Assembly: GCA_963720775.1 (NCBI GenBank)
Contig: CAVRGR010000005.1
Span: 1 to 64,000, forward strand
Length of the DNA stretch: 64,000 nt
Origin: JAENVT01 sp963720775
Lineage (GTDB): Bacteria > Actinomycetota > Acidimicrobiia > Acidimicrobiales > Ilumatobacteraceae
Reading direction: 5' to 3'
This document shows positions 26,597 to 35,743 of the stretch, piece after piece. The number at the start of each line of letters is the position of its first letter. The stretch's first letter is position 1. The notes beneath the pieces were generated by a model. The model saw nothing but the letters and a program-made list of their open reading frames with translations, had not been told where the DNA came from and made no database searches. The position numbers were made by a program, and so were the translations under genes.

Positions 26597-27646
26597 ATGG
26601 CTAGCATCGGCGGCGTGGGGGATACCAACTCGTCGATATCCGTGCGCGGCATGTGGAAGGTGTACGGCCCCAAACCCGAGCGCATCGTCGGCTCGGAGCT
26701 TGCCGATCTGCCGCGCAAGGTTCTCGGCGCGCAGACGGGGAACGTCGTGGCGATGCGCGACATCGACCTGGACGTCACCCCCGGCGAAGTCTTTGTCGTG
26801 ATGGGTTTGTCGGGCAGTGGCAAGTCGACCCTGATCCGCTGTCTCACGCGCCTCATCGAGCCCACCGTCGGCTCGGTGCGCATCGGCGACGTCGACGTGA
26901 CGAAGGCCGACAAATCCACCCTGCTCGACGTCCGGCGCAACAAGGTGTCGATGGTGTTCCAACACTTCGGGTTGCTGCCACACCGCACCCTCGTCGACAA
27001 CGTCGCATTCGGCTTGGAGGTGCGCGGTGTCGACAAGGCGGCGCGTCGTCGCAAGGCCAATGAGACGCTCGAACTGGTCGGCCTCTCGGAGATGGGTAGC
27101 TATCGCCCGCACCAGTTGAGTGGTGGCCAGCAGCAGCGCGTCGGCCTGGCCCGCGCGCTTGCAACCGACCCCGACATCATGCTGTTCGACGAACCGTTCT
27201 CCGCGCTCGATCCGCTGATCCGTCGCGACATGCAAGACGAGGTCGTGCGCTTGCAACGTGAAGTCAACAAGACGATGGTGTTCATCACACACGACCTCTC
27301 CGAGGCCCTTCGTCTCGGCGACCGCATCGCGATCATGCGCGATGGGCGGTTCGTGCAGGTCGGCACGCCCGAGTCGGTGGTCGTCGAACCTGCCGACGAG
27401 TACGTCGAGAACTTCGTGCGCGACGTGCCGCGGTCGTTCGTGGTTCCGGTCGAGCACGTGATGCGGCCGATCGTGAACGGTGAGTCGTTCTGCGGATCGG
27501 TGGTCTTGGGCACGAAGGTGCGCGACATCGTCAAGCTCGTCGCCCACTCGGAACTGCCCGTCCAGGTCGTCGATGTCGCCGGCAAGGAACTGGGTTGCTG
27601 CGACCGGGTGCACGTGCTGTCGCTGATCGCCGGTGGCGAGCCATGA
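26597..27646 (+). CDS. glycine betaine/choline ABC transporter ATP-binding protein
   Basis: This encodes 349 residues of the ProV/OpuAA family, powering osmolyte import. Walker A is GLSGSGKST, the signature is LSGGQQQRVGLARAL, Walker B is IMLFDEPFSALD and the H-loop is FITHDLSEAL. ProV-type LIEPTVGSVRIGD and HFGLLPHRTL are present. Only a shortened CBS-like region follows (about 275-349), where ProV usually has two CBS repeats that sense ionic strength. The start is either ATG 26597 or GTG 26615; the latter sits seven bases behind a TAGCAT box and would be leaderless. ATGA overlap couples it to the permease gene. Confidence 0.88.
   Translation: MASIGGVGDTNSSISVRGMWKVYGPKPERIVGSELADLPRKVLGAQTGNVVAMRDIDLDVTPGEVFVVMGLSGSGKSTLIRCLTRLIEPTVGSVRIGDVDVTKADKSTLLDVRRNKVSMVFQHFGLLPHRTLVDNVAFGLEVRGVDKAARRRKANETLELVGLSEMGSYRPHQLSGGQQQRVGLARALATDPDIMLFDEPFSALDPLIRRDMQDEVVRLQREVNKTMVFITHDLSEALRLGDRIAIMRDGRFVQVGTPESVVVEPADEYVENFVRDVPRSFVVPVEHVMRPIVNGESFCGSVVLGTKVRDIVKLVAHSELPVQVVDVAGKELGCCDRVHVLSLIAGGEP
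26602..26607 (+). promoter_or_regulatory. possible leaderless -10 box for the betaine transporter operon
   Basis: TAGCAT is followed by seven bases and GTG 26615. If used, the ATPase starts at 26615, not 26597. Divergent promoters for the transporter and the FAD-GcvT pair would share this 42-base gap. Confidence 0.35.
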
Positions 27647-29604
27647 GCGACGCCGTCGCCGGTGCAGTGCCCGCCCGGCCGGCGGAGCTCTCCCGGCGCA
27701 ACACGGTGGTGTTCTCCGCCGTTGCCGCAGCCGTCATCCTCGTGGTGATCTACAAGGTCACCCGCCAGCAGAACGTGCCGTCGTGGCTCGACCTGCACGT
27801 CCAGCGTCACGCCCAGGACGCCTACCACTGGATCACCCAGAACACCGGCCGCAACTGGCTGCTCGATGCGATCAAGTCGATCGGTACGGGCATCGGCTGG
27901 TGCGTGAAGCGCGCCGAGACGCTGCTGCGGTTGTTGCACTGGACGGGCGTGGCGGGTCTCGTCTTCGTCATCGGCTACATGCGTGCAGGAATGCGCACCG
28001 CCGTGGTGGCAACGGCCTCGATCTTCGCTGTCGGTCTCTGCGGCTACTGGGACCTGACGATGATCACGCTGTCGATCATGCTCGTCGCCGTGGCTTTGGC
28101 GATGCTGATCGGGGTTCCGCTCGGCATCTGGTCGGGCCTGTCCGACAAAGCTGAACGGCGACTGCGCCCGCTGCTCGACACGGCCCAGGTGATGCCTGCC
28201 TACGTGTACCTCATCCCCTGTGTCGCCTTCTTCGGCATCGGTGTGCCGGCCGCCGTCGTGGCCACGTTGATCTACGCAGTTCCCCCTGCAGTACGCCTGA
28301 CGAGCCTCGGTCTGCGGCAGGTTCCCGTCGTTTCGACAGAGGTCGGCAGGTCATTTGGTGCAACCGGGCCGCAACTGCTCAGCAAGGTGCAGTTGCCGTT
28401 GGCACGGCGCACCGTGCTGCTCGGTCTCAACCAGGTGATCATGATGGCGTTCGGCATCGTGGTGATCGCCTCGCAGATCGGCACCGGCGACGTCGGCAAC
28501 GAGGTACTTCGCGGCCTGCAGAAGCTCGACGCCAAGCTGGCGTTCTCGGCCGGCTTCTGCATCGTCTTCGCCGCCATCTCACTGGACCGGATCACCACCG
28601 GTGAGCGGAGTTCGAGGCAGCGTGCGACCATGCCCGCTCTGCTTGCCGATCGGCGGATGTTGTGGTTGATCGGCGCAGGTGTCACGATCGTTGCCGCGGT
28701 GGCGGCCAAGGTCGTAGGTGCACAGGCGTTTCCGTCGTGGCGCATCGGCTTGGGCTCGTGGGCGAAGTCGGTGATCAACTGGCTGAACCATCACTTCCGC
28801 CGCGGCGTACCACTCATCGGTGGCACCGGCTCGATCAGCGACTTTCTCGTTCGCGACATACTCGACCCGATCCGCGGCGTGCTGCAATCGGCGGCGTGGT
28901 GGTTGGTGGTGGCGTTCTTCGCCGGGCTCGGCTGGGTGAGCAAGGGTTGGCGGCTCGGTCTGTTGTGTGGTCTGGCGTTCGTAGGCGTCGCCGCAATGAA
29001 CAACTGGGATCTGGCGATGGACACCCTCAGTCAGGTGTTGGTCGCAGTCGTCATCAGCGTCTGTCTCGCTGTGCCGATCGGCGTCTGGGCCGGCCGCTCG
29101 CGCTGGATGGAAGCGGCGCTTCGGCCCTTCCTCGACACCGCCCAGGTGTTGCCGCAGTTCGTCTACCTGGTGCCCGTCGTGTTCTTGTTCAACGTCGGCC
29201 GCACGCCCGGCGTGATCGCCGCCGTCGTCTACGCCCTACCGCCGGGGATACGACTCGTCAGCCTCGGGCTGAAGGAGGTGCCGGTTGCACCTCGGGAGGC
29301 GGCGATCTCGTTCGGCGCGACTCCTCGCCAGGAACTCGTCAAGGTGCAGCTACCACTGGCCTTCAAATCGATCATGCTCGGGATCAACCAGGTGATCCTC
29401 ATGGTGCTGGCGACCGTGATCATCGCCGGTCTGATCGGCGGTGGTGCGCTCGGTCTCGAGGCACTCGGCGGGTTCACCAAACCAAACCTGAAGATGGGTG
29501 ATGGCGTCGCCGCCGGGGTGAGTATTGTGCTTCTGGCGATGGTGCTCGACCGACTCACCCAGGCCTGGGGCAATCGGTCGGCAGCGGAAGATCGCTCAAC
29601 GTGA
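27643..29604 (+). CDS. double-length glycine betaine ABC transporter permease
   Basis: This encodes 653 residues, about twice the usual ProW/OpuAB permease. Two complete BPD_transp_1 modules are fused: the first (about 145-320) ends with the EAA loop SFGATGPQLLSKVQLPLA, the second (about 480-640) with SFGATPRQELVKVQLPLA. Each contacts one ATPase, so one polypeptide may form the whole channel. About 14 hydrophobic helices are expected. It is encoded between the ATPase (ATGA overlap) and the binding lipoprotein. Fused permeases of this type occur in other actinobacteria. Confidence 0.88.
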   Translation: MSDAVAGAVPARPAELSRRNTVVFSAVAAAVILVVIYKVTRQQNVPSWLDLHVQRHAQDAYHWITQNTGRNWLLDAIKSIGTGIGWCVKRAETLLRLLHWTGVAGLVFVIGYMRAGMRTAVVATASIFAVGLCGYWDLTMITLSIMLVAVALAMLIGVPLGIWSGLSDKAERRLRPLLDTAQVMPAYVYLIPCVAFFGIGVPAAVVATLIYAVPPAVRLTSLGLRQVPVVSTEVGRSFGATGPQLLSKVQLPLARRTVLLGLNQVIMMAFGIVVIASQIGTGDVGNEVLRGLQKLDAKLAFSAGFCIVFAAISLDRITTGERSSRQRATMPALLADRRMLWLIGAGVTIVAAVAAKVVGAQAFPSWRIGLGSWAKSVINWLNHHFRRGVPLIGGTGSISDFLVRDILDPIRGVLQSAAWWLVVAFFAGLGWVSKGWRLGLLCGLAFVGVAAMNNWDLAMDTLSQVLVAVVISVCLAVPIGVWAGRSRWMEAALRPFLDTAQVLPQFVYLVPVVFLFNVGRTPGVIAAVVYALPPGIRLVSLGLKEVPVAPREAAISFGATPRQELVKVQLPLAFKSIMLGINQVILMVLATVIIAGLIGGGALGLEALGGFTKPNLKMGDGVAAGVSIVLLAMVLDRLTQAWGNRSAAEDRST

Positions 29605-29638
29605 ACGTGCTCCGGGTTCCGGAGCCAAAGGGGAGAAC

Positions 29639-30676
29639 ATGAGAACAAGGATTCGTCCATCCGTGCGCCTGGCGATCGCCACCGTGGCCGTAGCGCTGGT
29701 CGCTGTGGCTTGCGGTAGCGATAGCAAGGCCAGCGACGCCACCAGCGCGCCCGCGGCTACAGGAGCGGCGACCGGCGCGGTTGGCACCAACCCGGCTGCT
29801 TCGGGCGGTGGAGCCGGCATCAAGCTGGCTGTCAACCCGTGGACTGGCTCCGCGGTCAACGCCAACGTCGCCAAGGTGGTGCTCGAGTCGAAGCTCGGCA
29901 CACCGACCACGTTGGTCGCCCTCGACGAGAACGCGTCGTGGGTCGGTCTCGATGCTGGAGATCTCGACGCCAACTTGGAGATCTGGCCGTCGGGCCATGC
30001 TGCCGACTACAAGACCTACATCACCGACAAGAAGAGCGTCGTCGATCTCGGCCTGCTGGGCCCGCAGGCCAAGATCGGTTGGTACGTGCCGTCGTTCGTC
30101 ATCGACCAGCACCCCGAACTGGCTACGTGGGAGGGCTTCAAGGACCCGGCACTGGCCAAGTTGTTCGCCACCGCCGAGACCGGCGACCAGGGCCAGTTCC
30201 TGATGGGCGACCCGAGCTACGTCACCTACGACGAGCAGATCATCAAGAACCTCAACCTTCCACTGAAGTTCGTCGTTGCCGGTTCCGAGGCCGCTCTGAT
30301 CACCGCGATCCAGGCAGCCGAGACCGACCAGAAGCCGCTGTTGCTGCAGTTCTGGCAGCCGCACTGGCTGCAGTCGAAGGTCAAGCTCACCGAGGTCAAG
30401 CTCCCCGACGTGACTCCCGAATGCCTGGCCTCCGCCGCCGCGGGTGACGGCAAGTACGCCTGCGACTACGCACCAGATCCTCTTTACAAGGCGGCCAACG
30501 CAGGTCTCGAAACCAAGAACAAGGTTGCGTTCGACTTCCTCTCCAAGTTCCAGCTGACCACCGATCAGCAGAACGCGATCGCCGCGAAGATCGACGGCGA
30601 TGGCGAGACGCCCGACGCCGCCGCCAAGGAATGGGTCGACGCCAACCCCGACGTGGTCAACGCCTGGCTCGGCTGA
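29639..30676 (+). CDS. glycine betaine-binding lipoprotein (OpuAC type)
   Basis: This encodes 345 residues with a GGGGAG ribosome site before ATG 29639. A lipoprotein signal peptide ends in the lipobox AVAC (about residue 25), followed by a Ser/Ala/Thr-rich linker and an OpuAC substrate-binding domain from about residue 60. Aromatic residues expected for a cation-pi cage around a quaternary ammonium are seen in AVNPWTG, ASWVGLDAGD and LEIWPSGH, plus FWQPHW. It would capture glycine betaine, proline betaine or choline outside the membrane and deliver it to the fused permease. Confidence 0.88.
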   Translation: MRTRIRPSVRLAIATVAVALVAVACGSDSKASDATSAPAATGAATGAVGTNPAASGGGAGIKLAVNPWTGSAVNANVAKVVLESKLGTPTTLVALDENASWVGLDAGDLDANLEIWPSGHAADYKTYITDKKSVVDLGLLGPQAKIGWYVPSFVIDQHPELATWEGFKDPALAKLFATAETGDQGQFLMGDPSYVTYDEQIIKNLNLPLKFVVAGSEAALITAIQAAETDQKPLLLQFWQPHWLQSKVKLTEVKLPDVTPECLASAAAGDGKYACDYAPDPLYKAANAGLETKNKVAFDFLSKFQLTTDQQNAIAAKIDGDGETPDAAAKEWVDANPDVVNAWLG

Positions 30677-30698
30677 CCGCTGACCAACCGAAAGTTCG

Positions 30699-32351
30699 TC
30701 AGGGGGAGTGCCGGAAGAACGGCACGGGTTCCGGGGCCAAGGAGGTGTTGCCGAGGATGAGGTCGGCGGCCTTCTCGGCCATCATCATCACCGGCGCGTA
30801 GATGTTGCCGTTGGTGACATAACGCATCGCTGATGCATCGACCACCCGCAGACCTTGCACTCCGTGCACCCGCATCGTCAATGGATCGACCACGCTGTCG
30901 TCATCGGCGCGTCCCATGCGGCAGGTGCACGACGGGTGCAGGGCGGTCTCGCCGTCGGTGCGCACCCAGTCGAGGATCTGCTCGTCGGTTTCGACGCTGG
31001 GTCCCGGTGAGACCTCGCCGGCATTGAACGGCTCCATCGCCGGTTGGTTCAAGATGCGCCGGGCGATGCGAACGGCTTCCACCCACTCGCGACGGTCCTC
31101 GGGTGTGGAGATGTAGTTGAACCGCAACGCCGGCTTGGCCTTCGGATCGGTGGATGTGATCTGCACCGAGCCGCGAGAGTTGGAGTACATCGGCCCGATG
31201 TGCACCTGGTACCCGTGGCCACCGGCGGGCGAAGATCCGTCGTAGCGAACGGCGATCGGGAGGAAGTGGAACATCAGGTTCGGGTAGGCGACGTCATCGT
31301 TGCTGCGCACGAACCCGCCGCCCTCGAAGTGGTTCGAAGCTCCGGGACCTCTGCGCAGGAACAGCCACTCGGCGCCGATGATCGGCCGGCGCCACAGCTT
31401 CAGCTGAGGCTGCAACGAGACCGGCTGCTTGCATGCGTATTGAACGTAGACCTCGAGATGATCTTGCAGGTGTTGACCGACCGCTGGTAGGTCGTGGACG
31501 ACTGGGATGCCGAGCCCCGTCAAGTGGCCGGCGTTGCCGACACCACTGAGCTGCAGCAGCTGCGGCGAGTTGAAGGCGCCACCGCACAGGATCACTTCGC
31601 CGGCGGTGACGCTGTGGGTTCCGCCTCGCCGCGTGCTGTACTCCACGCCGGTTGCACGGGTGCCGTCGAACAGCACACGGTGCACCAACGCTCGCGTGGT
31701 GACCGTGAGATTCGGGCGGTGCATGACCGGGTGGAGGTAGGCGCGCGCTGCACTCAGCCTCCGGCCGCGGCGCACGTTGCGATCGAACTTGGCGAAGCCT
31801 TCCTGCTGGAACCCGTTGACGTCTTGCGTGATCGGGTAGCCCGCCTGCTTCACTGCCTCGAAGAAGGCGCCGAACAGGGGATTCGTCGCCGGCCCGCGCT
31901 CCAGGGCGAGGGGACCGCTGTGGCCGTGGAAGGGATCAGCGCCATCGGCAGCGAGGCAGTTCTCCATCTTCTTGAAGTACGGCAGACAGTGGGCGTAGTC
32001 CCAGGTCTCCATGCCGGGGTCCGCCGCCCAGCGCTCGTAATCGAGGGGGTTGCCGCGCTGGAAGATCATCCCGTTGATGCTGCTCGAACCACCGAGCACC
32101 TTGCCGCGAGCGTGGTAGATCTTGCGCCCGTTCATGAACGGTTCGGGCTCGCTCTCGTACTTCCAGTCGTAGAACTTGGAGCCGATCGGAAACGTCAGCG
32201 CGGCAGGCATGTGGATGAAGACATCCCACTTGTAATCGGGACGCCCGGCCTCGAGGACGAGCACGCTCGTCGCCGGGTCGGCACTCAGCCGGTTGGCCAG
32301 TGCCGACCCCGCCGAGCCACCCCCGACGATGACGTAGTCGTAGACGTTCAC
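30699..32351 (-). CDS. GMC-family choline dehydrogenase-like flavoprotein
   Basis: This encodes 550 residues, the usual BetA length. The FAD motif YVIVGGGSAGSALANRLS opens the protein; GGSSSINGMIFQRGNPLDYERWA is the GMC signature, and the active-site histidine is in TALHPSCTCRMG with TNGNIYAPVMMMAEKAAD at the C-terminus. GMC enzymes of this subgroup oxidise choline to betaine aldehyde, though other alcohols are possible. A betaine aldehyde dehydrogenase gene is not in the window. The start GTG 32351 overlaps the IclR regulator stop as GTGA, so regulator and enzyme are co-translated. It converges on the betaine transporter operon. Confidence 0.83.
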   Translation of the reverse strand: MNVYDYVIVGGGSAGSALANRLSADPATSVLVLEAGRPDYKWDVFIHMPAALTFPIGSKFYDWKYESEPEPFMNGRKIYHARGKVLGGSSSINGMIFQRGNPLDYERWAADPGMETWDYAHCLPYFKKMENCLAADGADPFHGHSGPLALERGPATNPLFGAFFEAVKQAGYPITQDVNGFQQEGFAKFDRNVRRGRRLSAARAYLHPVMHRPNLTVTTRALVHRVLFDGTRATGVEYSTRRGGTHSVTAGEVILCGGAFNSPQLLQLSGVGNAGHLTGLGIPVVHDLPAVGQHLQDHLEVYVQYACKQPVSLQPQLKLWRRPIIGAEWLFLRRGPGASNHFEGGGFVRSNDDVAYPNLMFHFLPIAVRYDGSSPAGGHGYQVHIGPMYSNSRGSVQITSTDPKAKPALRFNYISTPEDRREWVEAVRIARRILNQPAMEPFNAGEVSPGPSVETDEQILDWVRTDGETALHPSCTCRMGRADDDSVVDPLTMRVHGVQGLRVVDASAMRYVTNGNIYAPVMMMAEKAADLILGNTSLAPEPVPFFRHSP

Positions 32352-33079
32352 AACTGCACGCGCGCCGCAGTCGTCGCCACGAGTCGCCCCACCTCGTCGG
32401 CGTCGGTGTCGCCTGGGAATCGATACGCGGGGCCATGAGCGTGGATCGCGCCGACGACGCGGCCCTTTCTGTCGCGGATCGGCGCGGCCACGGAGTTCAA
32501 CCCATCGAGGAACTCCTCGAACGCCCACGCGTAGCCCTTGGCGACGATCTCGGTGAACCTCGAGCGCACGGCCGTCGCCTCGGTCAGTGTGTGGCTGGCC
32601 AGACGTTCGAGCGGTTGGGCGAGGTACTCGTCGGCATTGATCGCGCCGAAGGCGAGCAAGACCTGACCGGACGACACGGTGTGTGCAGGAATGCGCTCGC
32701 CAGTCCAGTCGCGGCTCTGCACCTGTTTGTCGGAGTCGACCTGATCGAGGTACAGCATGTCGAAACCGTCGGCAATCGACAGACCAGCGGCCTCGCCGGT
32801 GGCCTTGGCGAGGTCGTACAGGTGCGGTCGCACCGCATCGATCAAGGTCCGGCCGGGGAGGACGGCCGCGGCGATCTCGCTCATCCCCGCTCCGACCCGA
32901 TAACTGCCGCCCGGTTCGATCTGCTCGACCATGCCGAGCTCCTCGAGCGTCGACAACAGCCTGGAGACGGTGCTCTTCGGCAGGCTCACCCGATCGGCGA
33001 CATCGGTGACTCCGGCCGCCCCGCCGGACAGGCAGCGCAGCACTGCGAAAGCTCGCTCGACCGACTGGACACCGGACAT
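32348..33079 (-). CDS. IclR-family transcriptional regulator
   Basis: This encodes 243 residues. The winged helix-turn-helix (about 5-60) has VERAFAVLRCLSGG and LPKSTVSRLLSTLEELGMV. The C-terminal effector domain contains GEAAGLSI, PAHTVSSGQVLLAF and the end motif SVAAPIRDRKGRVVGAIHAHGPAYRF. IclR proteins usually control adjacent catabolic genes in response to a small acid or amine. It is encoded 13 bases after folD and overlaps the choline dehydrogenase-like gene, so it is part of the one-carbon operon and probably senses an intermediate. A TTCCG/CGGAA palindrome upstream of fhs is a candidate site. Confidence 0.9.
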   Translation of the reverse strand: MSGVQSVERAFAVLRCLSGGAAGVTDVADRVSLPKSTVSRLLSTLEELGMVEQIEPGGSYRVGAGMSEIAAAVLPGRTLIDAVRPHLYDLAKATGEAAGLSIADGFDMLYLDQVDSDKQVQSRDWTGERIPAHTVSSGQVLLAFGAINADEYLAQPLERLASHTLTEATAVRSRFTEIVAKGYAWAFEEFLDGLNSVAAPIRDRKGRVVGAIHAHGPAYRFPGDTDADEVGRLVATTAARVQL

Positions 33080-33092
33080 CAGAATGGCGCCA

Positions 33093-33950
33093 TCAGGCCG
33101 GAAACGCTCCCTGCATGCGTGCCGCCTCGAGCGTGTTCTGCAGCAGGCAGGCGATGGTCATGGGGCCTGTGCCGCCCGGCATCGGCGTGATCGCCCCGGC
33201 AATCTCGGAGACGGCGTCGTAGTCGACGTCACCGACGATGCCTGCTTCCGTACGCGATAGGCCGACGTCGATCACGGTGGCTCCCGGCTTGACGTGCGCA
33301 GCCGTGATCATCCGTGCCTGCCCGGCTGCCGCCACGATGATGTCGGCTTCCCGGCACACCTCCACCAGATCGGTCGTGCGCGAATGTGCAATCGTCACCG
33401 TTGCGTCGACGCCTTTGCGAGCAAGCAGCAAGGCCGTCGGAAGACCTACCAGCGTCGAGCGACCGACGACGACGGCGCGCCGGCCCTTCGTGGCGATGCT
33501 GTAGCGCTCGAGCAGCCGCATGACACCCAGGGGCGTGCAGCCGACGTGACCCGGCTGGCCGCGCACGAGCCGGCCCAGGGACGCCTCGGTGAGACCGTCG
33601 ACGTCCTTCTCGGCCGGGATCATCCGCAGCAACGGCTCGGCGTCGAGGTCGCCTGGCAACGGGAGCTGGCAGAGGATGCCGTGCACACCTGGATCTGCCG
33701 CCAGGGCGCGAATCGTGTCTTCGAGCTCGGCCTGGCTCACATCGGCGCTGATCGGCACATGACGCGACAGCATGCCGGCCTCGGCCGCCTTCTTCTGCTT
33801 GTTGCGCACGTAGATCTGGCTGGGCTTGTCGTCGCCGACGAGGACGGTCGCCAGGCACACGGGCGGAGAACCGGCAGCCTCGATCTCGGCGCGCAGCTCG
33901 GCGACGATGTCGTCGCGAAGTTGGGTGCCGTTGATGACTGTCGCTGTCAT
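33093..33950 (-). CDS. folD: methylenetetrahydrofolate dehydrogenase/methenyltetrahydrofolate cyclohydrolase
   Basis: This encodes 285 residues, standard FolD length. The N-terminal domain has YVRNKQKKAAEAGM (with the catalytic lysine region) and GILCQLPLPGDL. The Rossmann domain has GCTPLGVMRLLERY and VVVGRSTLVGLPTALLL, and the C-terminus ends in PMPGGTGPMTIACLL. It oxidises 5,10-methylene-THF to 10-formyl-THF via methenyl-THF. Encoded 10 bases after fhs, it would process methylene-THF formed by the GcvT-type demethylases. A second housekeeping copy may exist elsewhere. Confidence 0.95.
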   Translation of the reverse strand: MTATVINGTQLRDDIVAELRAEIEAAGSPPVCLATVLVGDDKPSQIYVRNKQKKAAEAGMLSRHVPISADVSQAELEDTIRALAADPGVHGILCQLPLPGDLDAEPLLRMIPAEKDVDGLTEASLGRLVRGQPGHVGCTPLGVMRLLERYSIATKGRRAVVVGRSTLVGLPTALLLARKGVDATVTIAHSRTTDLVEVCREADIIVAAAGQARMITAAHVKPGATVIDVGLSRTEAGIVGDVDYDAVSEIAGAITPMPGGTGPMTIACLLQNTLEAARMQGAFPA

Positions 33951-33960
33951 GCCGAGACCT

Positions 33961-35658
33961 TCATGAGAGCCCGACGATCTCGCCGTGCTCGTCGAAGTCG
34001 ATGATCGAAGCGGCAGGTGCCGAACCGAGCCCGGGCATGGTGGTCATGTCGCCGCAGATCGGATAGATGAACCCTGCACCCACCGAAGCGCGCACCTCGC
34101 GGACGTTCAGGGTGTGGCCCGTGGGAGCACCCTTCAACGTCGGATCACCACTGATCGACAGGTGCGTCTTGGCGATGCACACCGGCAGGTTGCCGAAACC
34201 GTTCTTCTCGTAGCGTGCCAACTGGGTGTTGGCAGCTGCGGTGTAGGTCACGTTTCCGGCGCCGTAGATCTTCTTGGCGACGGATTCGATCTTCTCCTTG
34301 AGAGTTGCGTCGAGCGGATAGCAGTAGGTGAAGGTGCTCGGTTCGTCGCACGCTTCGACGACGGCCTGGGCGAGCTCCATGGCACCCTTGCCACCATCGG
34401 AGAAGTGAGTGCAAACGGCGACACGAGCACCGACAGACTCGGCGATCTCGCGGATCGCCTGGTGTTCGGAATCGAAGTCGGTGGGGAAGGCGTTGATGGC
34501 CACGACCGGCGACACGCCATGGACCTTCACGTTCTCGATCTGCTTGACGAGATTCGCCGCGCCGGCGCGCACGTCGTCGGGGTTCTCGGCCAGCAGCTCG
34601 GGTGGCAACGGCTTGCCGGCGACGATCTTGAACTTGCCGCTGTGCGCCTTCAAGGCCCGCACGGTGGCCACGAGGACTGCGGCATCGGGAGTCATGCCAG
34701 AGTTGCGGCACTTGATGTTGAAGAACCGTTCGGCGCCCATGTCGGCGCCGAACCCGGCCTCGGTGATGAGGTAGTCGCCGGTGTGGATGCCGATCAGATC
34801 GCCGATGATCGACGAGTTGCCGTGGGCGATGTTGCCGAACGGACCGGCGTGGACGATGACCGGCGTGTGCTCCAGGGTTTGGAGGAGGTTGGGCTTCAAC
34901 GCCTCGCGCATGATCACCGCCATCGAACCCGCGCCTTTCAGCTGCTCGGCCGTGACCGGCTCGCCTGCTCGGTTGTAGCCGACGACGATCCGGCCGAGAC
35001 GGGCGCGGAGGTCGGCGGCGGATGTGGCGAGCGCCAGGATCGCCATCACCTCGGATGCGGCCGTGATGTCGAAGCCCGTCTGACGCGTGACTCCGTCGGC
35101 CTTGCCTCCCAGGCCGACGACGATGTTGCGCAAGACGCGGTCGTTGACGTCGAGAACTCGACGCCAGGTGATGTTGTGGATGTCGAGATCGAACTCGTTG
35201 CCCTGATGCAGGTGGTTGTCGACCATGGCCGACAACAGGTTGTGGGCTGCCGTCACGGCGTGGAAGTCGCCGGTGAGGTGCAAGTTGAGCAGCTCCATCG
35301 GGATCACCTGGCTGTAGCCGCCGCCGGCGGCACCGCCCTTGATGCCGAAGGTCGGACCCATCGACGGTTGCCGCAGGCTGATGGTGGCCTGCTTGCCGAT
35401 GTGCTTCATCGCCATGCCGAGGCCGACCGTCGTGGTGGTCTTGCCCTCGCCGAGCGGTGTGGGCGTGATCGCGGTGACGACGACGTACTTGGCCTTCGGG
35501 CGGTCGGCGAGCTCGTCGATGGCCTCCAACCTGATCTTGGCCAACTCGTCGCCGTGCGCCTCGAGCAGATGAGGGCCGATCCCCATCTGCGCGGCGATCT
35601 CCGCGAGGGGCAGCAACGTCGCTGCGCGGGCGATTTCTAGGTCCGATGGGAATGCCAC
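33961..35658 (-). CDS. fhs: formate-tetrahydrofolate ligase
   Basis: This encodes 565 residues from GTG 35658, set by an AAGGAG site seven bases upstream. The nucleotide loop is TPLGEGKTTTTVGLGMA and the family signatures GPTFGIKGGAAGGGYSQVIPMEL and FGADMGAERFFNIKCR are present. Fhs interconverts formate plus THF and 10-formyl-THF with ATP. Beside folD and N-demethylases it most likely runs toward formate and ATP, disposing of methyl carbons. Roseobacter and rhizobial betaine loci carry comparable fhs-folD sets. Confidence 0.95.
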   Translation of the reverse strand: MAFPSDLEIARAATLLPLAEIAAQMGIGPHLLEAHGDELAKIRLEAIDELADRPKAKYVVVTAITPTPLGEGKTTTTVGLGMAMKHIGKQATISLRQPSMGPTFGIKGGAAGGGYSQVIPMELLNLHLTGDFHAVTAAHNLLSAMVDNHLHQGNEFDLDIHNITWRRVLDVNDRVLRNIVVGLGGKADGVTRQTGFDITAASEVMAILALATSAADLRARLGRIVVGYNRAGEPVTAEQLKGAGSMAVIMREALKPNLLQTLEHTPVIVHAGPFGNIAHGNSSIIGDLIGIHTGDYLITEAGFGADMGAERFFNIKCRNSGMTPDAAVLVATVRALKAHSGKFKIVAGKPLPPELLAENPDDVRAGAANLVKQIENVKVHGVSPVVAINAFPTDFDSEHQAIREIAESVGARVAVCTHFSDGGKGAMELAQAVVEACDEPSTFTYCYPLDATLKEKIESVAKKIYGAGNVTYTAAANTQLARYEKNGFGNLPVCIAKTHLSISGDPTLKGAPTGHTLNVREVRASVGAGFIYPICGDMTTMPGLGSAPAASIIDFDEHGEIVGLS

Positions 35659-35708
35659 GGATTGTCTCCTTTGTCCGGCCGGATCGTCGTCGAGTCCGTC
35701 GTGCTGAA

Positions 35709-35741
35709 TTCCGTACTGCGGAACAAGTCCACGATGCGGAA
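35709..35741. promoter_or_regulatory. candidate operator upstream of fhs-folD-iclR-betA
   Basis: A perfect TTCCG-TACTG-CGGAA inverted repeat (35709-35723) is followed by a third CGGAA half-site at 35737-35741. It lies in the 85-base gap between the SDR gene and fhs, the only sizeable break in this long minus-strand gene run. Palindromes of this size fit IclR-family sites, and an IclR gene is in the operon. A looser GGAAT-N12-ATTCC occurs at 41305-41326 upstream of the mttB-like gene. Confidence 0.45.
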
Positions 35742-35743
35742 TA

